From: Flavobacteriales bacterium | GTDB lineage: Bacteria; Bacteroidota; Bacteroidia; Flavobacteriales_F; PHOS-HE28 | Reading direction: 5' to 3' | Assembly (NCBI GenBank): GCA_013360395.1 | Contig: JABWBQ010000008.1 | Coordinates: 1 to 64,000 of the forward strand | DNA length: 64,000 bases | Shown: in pieces, positions 34,289 through 40,164 of the stretch | Layout of the letters: each line of letters starts with the position of its first letter | Position numbering within the stretch: position 1 is the stretch's first letter | The notes under the pieces: generated by a model | What the model saw: only the letters and a program-made list of their open reading frames with translations | What the model was told of the DNA's origin: nothing | The model's database searches: none | Program-made: the position numbers and the translations under genes

Positions 34289-34542
34289 CGGAACTTCTCC
34301 AGTGGTTCACCCACCACGGCACTGGCCAAATAGATGGTCTGCTCCGGCAGGTACTTCGCCTCCAGCAGCGCCGTGCGCACCTTCTCATCGCCGTAGTAGC
34401 GGCGGCACTGGCGGATGTCCTCCACGTCGCCCCGCTCGAACACACGCTCGATCACGAAGCGCCATTTGGCATCGAGGTCCATGCGGTCGTAGTCCACATC
34501 CCAGAAGATGCGGCGGTCCAGCACGGGCCAGGGCTTGGGCAT
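34243..34542 (-). CDS. DUF6922-like protein, putative partner of the AbiEii-type toxin
   Basis: A 99-residue protein: RIFWDVDYDRMDLDAKWRF, then VIERVFERGDVEDIRQCRRYYGDEKVRTALL and a YLPEQTIYLASAVVGEPLEKFRCY tail. Short proteins of this type sit upstream of AbiEii-like genes in many Bacteroidota and are presumed antitoxins. The ATG at 34542 is supported by a TACCTTCG box at 34547-34554 ending 4 nt before it. A much longer frame through this position is antisense to ispG and is not coding. Confidence 0.72.
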   Translation of the reverse strand: MPKPWPVLDRRIFWDVDYDRMDLDAKWRFVIERVFERGDVEDIRQCRRYYGDEKVRTALLEAKYLPEQTIYLASAVVGEPLEKFRCYTAMRSRPGSFPY

Positions 34543-34546
34543 GCAG

Positions 34547-34554
34547 CGAAGGTA
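34547..34554 (-). promoter_or_regulatory. -7 box TACCTTCG of the DUF6922/AbiEii pair
   Basis: It ends 4 nt before ATG 34542 and is divergent from the ispG promoter 54 bp away. Confidence 0.55.
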
Positions 34555-34607
34555 CGGGGCGGGCCGGGGTCCACGGGGCGTTGACATGCGAGCCGTGGCG
34601 GGGCCCC

Positions 34608-34615
34608 TATCTTCG
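34608..34615 (+). promoter_or_regulatory. -7 box TATCTTCG of ispG
   Basis: It ends 5 nt before ATG 34621. A TTGAC at 34581-34585 lies at about the right distance for a -33 element, with a slightly long spacer. Confidence 0.55.
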
Positions 34616-34620
34616 TTCGC

Positions 34621-36567
34621 ATGACCACGGCCAGCCTGATCGACCGGCAGTACTGTCCCTCGCTCACCCGCTATGAACGATGGCCCACGCGCGCGGTGCG
34701 TGTGGGCGGCATCGGCATCGGCGGCGACCATCCCATCCGGGTGCAGAGCATGACCACCACGGACACCATGGACACCGCCGCCACCGTGGCCCAGAGCATC
34801 CGCATGATCGAAGCGGGCTGCGAACTGGTGCGCATCACCGCGCCCAGCAGGGACGAGGCGGAGAACCTGGCGGAGATCAAGAAGCGCATCCGCGCCGCCG
34901 GCTTCGACACCCCGCTGGTGGCCGACATCCACTTCACGCCCAACGCCGCCGAGACCGCCGCACGCATCGTGGAGAAGGTGCGCATCAACCCCGGCAACTA
35001 CGCCGACAAGAAGAAGTTCGATGTGCGCGAGTACACCGATGCCCAATACGATGCGGAGCTCGAACGCATCCGCAAGCGCTTCCTGCCCCTGGTGCACATC
35101 TGCAAGGAGAACGGCACGGCCATGCGCATCGGCACCAACCACGGCAGCCTCAGCGACCGCATCCTGAACCGCTACGGCGATACGCCGCTGGGCATGGTGG
35201 AGAGCGCCTTCGAGTTCCTGCGCATCTGCCGCGACGAAGGATATCATGACATCGTGCTGAGCATGAAGGCCAGCAACCCGCAGGTGATGGTGCAGGCCTA
35301 CCGGCTGCTCGTGCACCGGATGATGGAGCAGGGCTGGGACTACCCGTTGCACCTTGGTGTCACCGAGGCCGGTGATGGCGAGGACGGCCGCGTGAAGAGC
35401 GCCGTGGGCATCGGGGCGCTGCTGGAGGACGGCCTGGGCGACACCATCCGTGTGAGCCTCACCGAGGACCCCGAGGCGGAGATCCCCGTGGCCAAAGCCC
35501 TGGCCGACCGGTACAGCGTGCGACGCGGGCACGACCCCATCCCCGAGGTGCACCGGCTGCCCATCGACCCCTTCGGCCACACGCGCCGGACGGCCCGCGA
35601 GGTGCTCAACCTCGGTGCGCGGCATGTGCCCGTGGTCGTCGCCGACCTGAGCACCAAGGCCCGGATCACCCCCGCCACGCTGTTCCCCTGGGGCTATCAC
35701 TACAGTGTGCCGCTGGACAAGTGGCACCTCACCGATCAGGCCTGCGACTACCTTTTTCTGGGCGACCATCACCTGGACTTCGAGCTCCCCGGCACCCTGA
35801 GCGTGGTGCAGGAGCACGGCACCTGGCTGAAGGACCGCAACAAACCGCGCCACTATCCGCTGGTGTCCGCGGCGGACCTCCTGGCGAACGTGCCCGTGCA
35901 CCGCGACCTCAACTTCGTGTACGCCACCCTGAAGGACCTCACGGCCGAGCTCATCGCGGCGCTGGACGAGGACGACAGCTGCGTGCTGCTGCTCGACACC
36001 CTGAACGGACACGGCCTGGCCGAACAGCGCGCCGCCTTCTTCCGCCTGCTGGAGGCCAAGTGCTCCGTGCCGGTGGTCATCGGCCGCGACTACGTGAACC
36101 TCGATCCCGAGCACCTGATGCTGCACGCCAGCACCGACCTGGGCGCGCTCTTGCTCGACGGCCTGGGCGATGGGGTGATGATCTGCCCGGAGAACAGCGG
36201 CGGCGACGATGTGGTGTGCCGCACCGCCTTCGGCATCCTGCAGGCCACGCGCACCCGAATCAGCAAGACCGAATACATCAGCTGCCCCAGCTGCGGCCGC
36301 ACGCTGTTCGACCTTCAGGAGACCACGGCGCGGATCCGCGCACGGACCAGCCACCTCAAGGGGGTCAAGATCGGGATCATGGGCTGCATCGTGAACGGCC
36401 CCGGGGAGATGGCCGACGCGGACTTCGGCTATGTGGGCACGGGCCCCGGCGTGGTCACCCTGTACCGGGAGAAGGATGTGGTGAAGCGCAACGTGCCGAG
36501 CGCCGACGCGGTGGACGAGCTGATCGCCCTGATCAAGCAGCACGGCATGTGGGTGGAGCCCGCCTGA
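34621..36567 (+). CDS. ispG: 4-hydroxy-3-methylbut-2-enyl-diphosphate synthase (IspG/GcpE, long form)
   Basis: Converts MEcPP to HMBPP in the MEP isoprenoid pathway using a [4Fe-4S] cluster. The 648-residue length marks the long form of plants, Chlamydiae and Bacteroidota, which has an extra central domain (about residues 300-480) between the TIM barrel and the cluster domain. The barrel starts with VRVGGIGIGGDHPIRVQSMTTTDT. Cluster ligands are in SCPSCGRTLFDLQ and GIMGCIVNGPGEM. The initiator ATG lies 5 nt after a -7 box. ispD, of the same pathway, is 10 kb downstream. Confidence 0.96.
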   Translation: MTTASLIDRQYCPSLTRYERWPTRAVRVGGIGIGGDHPIRVQSMTTTDTMDTAATVAQSIRMIEAGCELVRITAPSRDEAENLAEIKKRIRAAGFDTPLVADIHFTPNAAETAARIVEKVRINPGNYADKKKFDVREYTDAQYDAELERIRKRFLPLVHICKENGTAMRIGTNHGSLSDRILNRYGDTPLGMVESAFEFLRICRDEGYHDIVLSMKASNPQVMVQAYRLLVHRMMEQGWDYPLHLGVTEAGDGEDGRVKSAVGIGALLEDGLGDTIRVSLTEDPEAEIPVAKALADRYSVRRGHDPIPEVHRLPIDPFGHTRRTAREVLNLGARHVPVVVADLSTKARITPATLFPWGYHYSVPLDKWHLTDQACDYLFLGDHHLDFELPGTLSVVQEHGTWLKDRNKPRHYPLVSAADLLANVPVHRDLNFVYATLKDLTAELIAALDEDDSCVLLLDTLNGHGLAEQRAAFFRLLEAKCSVPVVIGRDYVNLDPEHLMLHASTDLGALLLDGLGDGVMICPENSGGDDVVCRTAFGILQATRTRISKTEYISCPSCGRTLFDLQETTARIRARTSHLKGVKIGIMGCIVNGPGEMADADFGYVGTGPGVVTLYREKDVVKRNVPSADAVDELIALIKQHGMWVEPA

Positions 36568-36607
36568 GGGCGGCCACCGGGCATGTCGTGCATTCGGGGG
36601 CTTCCGC

Positions 36608-36736
36608 TCAGCGTGCCATGGCGGTGCTGTCCACGGGGGGCGTGGCAGGGGCCGCAGGGCGCCGCAGGGCGACCACCGCGGTGATCAGGAGCACGATCAG
36701 GGCGGCTTGGATGAGGGTGCGGGTCTTCGGTTCCAT
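36608..36736 (-). CDS. Possible 42-aa single-span membrane protein
   Basis: A short frame encoding MEPKTRTLIQAALIVLLITAVVALRR followed by a Pro/Ala-rich tail. One good transmembrane helix and a positively charged N-terminus suggest a small membrane protein, but there is no recognisable family and no clear promoter. An upstream in-frame ATG at 36829 would add 31 unlikely residues. Treat as tentative. Confidence 0.3.
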   Translation of the reverse strand: MEPKTRTLIQAALIVLLITAVVALRRPAAPATPPVDSTAMAR

Positions 36737-36880
36737 GGGTGTTCGGATCGGGCTTGAGGGCCTCGTTCGGTCCTCATACGGCCGCCGAATGCGAGGTATG
36801 CACCGATCCGACGGGTCTGCCATGCCCACCCACCAAGGGGCCGGTCCGGTCGACGGATCCCGAAGGGGGCGGGACGGGCG

Positions 36881-36896
36881 GCGGGCTTCGGCCCGC
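36881..36896 (-). terminator. Hairpin after the regulator gene
   Basis: GCGGGC and GCCCGC pair around a stable TTCG tetraloop, 4 nt beyond the regulator stop on the minus strand. No T tract. Confidence 0.55.
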
Positions 36897-36899
36897 AGC

Positions 36900-37196
36900 T
36901 CACCCCGCCGCGGGCCCCAGGTATTGCTTCAAGGCCTGCACGTATTGTTCAAAGGCCTTCAAGCCTTTGGCGGACAGTGCGCAGCGCGTGTTCGGGTAGT
37001 TGTCCTTGAAGGTCTTCTTCACGGTGATGTAGCCCGCATCCTTCAGGTTGGTGATCTGCACGCTGAGGTTGCCGCGCGTGGCCCCGGTCTTCTCCAACAA
37101 GAAGGTGAAGTCCGCACTGTCCACGCTCACCAACAGGCTCACCACCGCCAGCCGCAGCTGGTTGTGCAGCACCGGGTCAAGCGGGGCGAAGGCCAT
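36900..37196 (-). CDS. Winged-helix transcriptional regulator (MarR/ArsR-like)
   Basis: A 98-residue single-domain DNA-binding protein. Helices around LDPVLHNQLRLAVVSLLV, a recognition region TFLLEKTGATRGNLSVQITNLKDAGYITVKK, and a wing with NTRCALSAKGLKAFEQYVQAL match the small 'transcriptional regulator' family (HTH_34-like) paired with membrane proteins in Bacteroidota. Its start overlaps the 3' end of the upstream membrane protein gene by 20 bp, so both are made from one message. The palindromic site at 37797-37820, over the operon promoter, is its likely target. Confidence 0.8.
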   Translation of the reverse strand: MAFAPLDPVLHNQLRLAVVSLLVSVDSADFTFLLEKTGATRGNLSVQITNLKDAGYITVKKTFKDNYPNTRCALSAKGLKAFEQYVQALKQYLGPAAG

Positions 37197-37764
37197 CCTC
37201 CTGGCGTTTGAGCATGGCTCCGGGAACGATGTAGCCGAAGAGCATCGCGCAGCAATACAGCACGCAGAGGACCGCGCGGTCCTGCACGAAGAACATCGCC
37301 GTGCCGATCGCCCAGAACAGCACCCCGCCCAGCACCAAGGGTCTGAACCGCATGATCCGCCCCGTCAGAAAGGTGGGCAGTCCGGTGAGGATGGTGATCC
37401 CCGGGCCGGGGTCCATCCCCTTCGTGGCACCGCCCACGATGGTGAGCAGCAGGGTGATGACAAAGGCCGCCCAGACCGCGCCGACGATCCCGTCCATGGG
37501 ATTGGACACGACCTCTTTGCGGCCCAAGGACGCACCGCGGACCGCACTGATGAGCCCGCCGGCAAGGCCGGCGATGCCCCACGGAAGTCCTTGGGCCATG
37601 GCCGGCCCCAGGTCGCGCAACAGGTAGGTGGCCAGCATGGCCGCGATCAGAAGAAAGCCCCACAGCAGGAAGAAGAAGCTGATGCGACTGAAACTCTGCT
37701 TGGCCTGGCCGATCATGGTCTCGATCAGCCGAAGGCTCTCGGTAGGGGTGAGTTGTTGTTCCAT
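37177..37764 (-). CDS. Multi-span membrane protein co-transcribed with regulator
   Basis: A 195-residue protein. A short soluble N-terminus (EQQLTPTESLRLIETMIGQAKQ) is followed by about five membrane spans, with conserved small loops (GRKEVVSNPMDGIVGAVW; GLPTFLTGRIMRFRPLVLGG). No transporter or enzyme motif is recognisable. It is the first gene of a two-gene unit with a winged-helix regulator, an arrangement known from several Bacteroidota, where the regulator probably controls the membrane protein. ATG 37764 is chosen: it follows a perfect promoter by 28 nt, and the longer upstream frame crosses that promoter. Confidence 0.75.
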   Translation of the reverse strand: MEQQLTPTESLRLIETMIGQAKQSFSRISFFFLLWGFLLIAAMLATYLLRDLGPAMAQGLPWGIAGLAGGLISAVRGASLGRKEVVSNPMDGIVGAVWAAFVITLLLTIVGGATKGMDPGPGITILTGLPTFLTGRIMRFRPLVLGGVLFWAIGTAMFFVQDRAVLCVLYCCAMLFGYIVPGAMLKRQEDGLRPA

Positions 37765-37792
37765 GGTCGGGGTGTTCCAAGGGTTGGTTGGG

Positions 37793-37824
37793 CAAACATA
37801 AATATGTTTATGATATAAACCAAA
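37793..37824 (-). promoter_or_regulatory. Consensus promoter overlapped by two palindromes (putative operator)
   Basis: On the minus strand, TTTG (37821-37824) and TATGTTTG (37793-37800) are separated by exactly 20 nt, a textbook Bacteroidota promoter. The spacer holds a perfect inverted repeat GTTTAT/ATAAAC with a 3-nt gap (37806-37820). A second, CATAAA/TTTATG with a 4-nt gap (37797-37812), overlaps the -7 box. The A+T-rich block stands out strongly from its surroundings. Likely site of autoregulation by the downstream winged-helix protein. Confidence 0.7.
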
Positions 37825-37903
37825 TTGTTCACTTTCCAACCGATCGTGATCACGCGCCAGGGAAGTGGGGTGGGCTCGCTCCGGGCCGGCCAACGCGCGG
37901 GTA

Positions 37904-39175
37904 TCAGAACACGACCGGCCGCACCTCCCTGCCTCCGGCCTGGTCCAGGGCCAGCAGCAGGCGGTCGCGTTCGCGTTGGAAGGCATCACGGTGCGCCGCG
38001 GCCACGGGCTCGGCGCTGGGGAACTCCTCGCGCCGGTGGTCCACCTGCTTGCCGTTCTTCCAGAAGCGGAAGCATACGTGGGGGCCGGTGGCCAGGCCCG
38101 TGCTGCCCACCTCGCCGATGGTCTGGCCCTGTTGCACCCGTTGGCCGGTCCGCACGAGGATCTTGCGCATGTGCAGGTACTGCGTGCTGTAGGTCCCGTT
38201 GTGGCGCAGCTTCACATAGTTCCCGTTGCCCGCCGTGTAGCCTGCCTTCTCCACCACGCCGTCGCCCACCGCGAGGATGGGCGTTCCGTACGGTGCGGCA
38301 TAGTCGGTGCCCAGGTGGGCCTTGAACCGTTTCTGCACCGGATGGAAGCGCCGCATGCTGAAGCCCGAACTGATGCGGCTGTACTTCAACGGCGCCTTCA
38401 GGAAAGCCTTGCGCAGGCTGTTGCCCTCCCCGTCGAAGTACGCCTCCTTGCCGCCCTCGGGTGCGAAGAGGAACGCCTCGCGGGCCTGATCGCCGCCGTG
38501 GTAACGTGCGGCCAGGATCCGGGGTGGACCGTACGGCGCGCCGTCCACGCGCTGTTCCAGGAACACCACGGTGAAGCGGTCGCCCTTCTGGATGCGGTAG
38601 AAGTCCACGGTCCAGGCGAAGACCTCGGCGAGTTGCAGGCTCAGCAACGGATCCACCCCGGCCCGGGCCAGGTCGTTGTACAGCGCACCTGTCACCGCCA
38701 CTTCCACACTGCGCTCGGTGGTGATGATCGGCCGGCGGTGCACATGCACCCCCAGCGGCAGGGTGGTGGTGAAGACCACGTGCTCCACGGCATCGGCCTC
38801 GTACACGAAGTAGCGCAACTGGCGGTGGGCGTCGTCCGTGAAGATGAAGGCGATGGGATGGCCCGCGCGCATGCGCCGTACGTCGAAGACGCCGTCGGCC
38901 AGGCGCACCAGGCTGTCCACCAGCGGGTAGGGAACGCCGTGCGCCGCCAGCAGATCGCCGAAGGTGCTGCCGCTGTGCACCTTGGCGCGTTCCACCACGA
39001 AGCCGTCCAGGGGGATGCCGTACGCGCTTGGTGGGTCGGGCAGCGTGTCCTCGACCGCGGCCGTGGCGGGGTCGGGCACGTATTCCACCGGCGGTGCCAG
39101 GTCCACGGTCAACACGATGGCGAGCACCAGCACCAGCATGCCGGCCAGGGTGCCCCACAGGCGGATCCTCCTCAT
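37904..39175 (-). CDS. M23-family peptidoglycan metallopeptidase
   Basis: A 423-residue envelope protein. An N-terminal membrane anchor (about residues 8-25) is followed by an OapA/LysM-like helical region (VHSGSTFGDLLAAHGVP; YNDLARAGVDPLLSLQLAEVF) and a C-terminal LytM/M23 domain. Metal-site residues are H287-L-G-T-D291, the usual H-x-x-x-D, and H335. The final H-x-H is here H366-V-C368, so one expected His is Cys; I recall the same GPHVCFRFW segment in flavobacterial relatives. It would cut peptide cross-links or act as a regulator of amidases. ATG 39175 is chosen over 39202 for the cleaner signal-anchor. Confidence 0.87.
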   Translation of the reverse strand: MRRIRLWGTLAGMLVLVLAIVLTVDLAPPVEYVPDPATAAVEDTLPDPPSAYGIPLDGFVVERAKVHSGSTFGDLLAAHGVPYPLVDSLVRLADGVFDVRRMRAGHPIAFIFTDDAHRQLRYFVYEADAVEHVVFTTTLPLGVHVHRRPIITTERSVEVAVTGALYNDLARAGVDPLLSLQLAEVFAWTVDFYRIQKGDRFTVVFLEQRVDGAPYGPPRILAARYHGGDQAREAFLFAPEGGKEAYFDGEGNSLRKAFLKAPLKYSRISSGFSMRRFHPVQKRFKAHLGTDYAAPYGTPILAVGDGVVEKAGYTAGNGNYVKLRHNGTYSTQYLHMRKILVRTGQRVQQGQTIGEVGSTGLATGPHVCFRFWKNGKQVDHRREEFPSAEPVAAAHRDAFQRERDRLLLALDQAGGREVRPVVF

Positions 39176-39258
39176 GGGCGGACAAGAAACAGCATGGCCC
39201 ACGGAGCCAACGCCCGCAGGGCCGCGATCATTTCAACGGTGCGCTGGGGATAGCGCGG

Positions 39259-40074
39259 TCACTCCACCCGGGCGAGGGGATGCACCAGCCCTTCGTGTCC
39301 GCTCAGTTCCATCTTGATGGAGCCCACCAGCACCTTGGCCTTGGCCAGCACCGGGATGCGGTTGCCGTCATCGGTGATCCAGACGTTGAGGTCGTCGTTG
39401 GTGGCGAAGATGCGGCCCTCCTGCACCACGGGCTGGAATTTCAGGCAGCGGTAACGGCCGTTGCGGATCCGGATGGTCTCGCGGCCCACGTAGCGCATGC
39501 GCAGGGGCCACAGCTCGTCGTCCAGAAAGCAGGGGATGGTGAACTCCTGCCCCGGCGCGACGTTGGACAGGTCGAGGGTGCGGGCATAGTAGAACGCGCT
39601 GAGCATGTCCTGCACATGCAACGGCACGGTGTGCGTGCGCTGCTTCTGGGTGGTCACCACCTGCTTGTGCTGCAGGTACACATAGTCCTGGGTGAAGGTG
39701 TAGCCCCCCTCGTTCACGCTGCGCTTGAAGATCCAGGGGAACACGCCGTCGCGGTCGAACCAGGTGTCGTAGCGGTCGTCCACCTTGTAGAAGAGGTTGA
39801 ACGCGCCCAGGCTGCGGCCCACGCCCTTGGCATGCAGCAGCGGGCGGCCTTCCATGCGCAGGTCGCTCTCCTGCAGCTCCAGCACGGCCTCGCCGGCGTC
39901 CATCAGGCCGTAGTGCACCACGTAGGTGAGCTTTTCGCCGGGCCTGAAGGCGTTGTGGGCCACGGTGCGCAGCGCGGCCCCGTGGTCCAGGGCGCCCACG
40001 GGCACAGGCGCCTGCGCCCGGCCCAGGCCCAGGCCCAGCACCAGGGCACCGAAAAGGGATCCGTGACGGAACAT
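39259..40074 (-). CDS. DUF3108 family exported protein
   Basis: A 271-residue protein with a signal peptide (about residues 1-20, GALVLGLGLGRAQA) and the DUF3108 beta-rich domain: AFRPGEKLTYVVHYGLMDAGEAVLE, VDDRYDTWFDRDGVFPWIFKRSVNEGGY, and the C-terminal R-Y-R-C-L-K-F and WITDDGNRIPVLAKAKVLVGSIKMEL. The domain resembles lipid-binding periplasmic folds; its function is not established. ATG 40074 follows a -7-like CACCTTTG (40088-40095) at 13 nt; the longer frame upstream has no support. Confidence 0.83.
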   Translation of the reverse strand: MFRHGSLFGALVLGLGLGRAQAPVPVGALDHGAALRTVAHNAFRPGEKLTYVVHYGLMDAGEAVLELQESDLRMEGRPLLHAKGVGRSLGAFNLFYKVDDRYDTWFDRDGVFPWIFKRSVNEGGYTFTQDYVYLQHKQVVTTQKQRTHTVPLHVQDMLSAFYYARTLDLSNVAPGQEFTIPCFLDDELWPLRMRYVGRETIRIRNGRYRCLKFQPVVQEGRIFATNDDLNVWITDDGNRIPVLAKAKVLVGSIKMELSGHEGLVHPLARVE

Positions 40075-40164
40075 GGCCTCCACCACGCAAAGGTGATGCC
40101 GATCGGTGCCGTCCGGTCCGCCCGCGCCCCGCCCCGGGTCGTGCGGGGCGCACGGCACGCACCG

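Noticed and set aside
34243-36543. A 766-codon open frame on the minus strand opposite ispG
   Set aside because: It is antisense to ispG, His/Gly/Val-rich and low complexity, as expected from G+C-rich third positions. Only its last 99 codons (the DUF6922-like gene) are supported.
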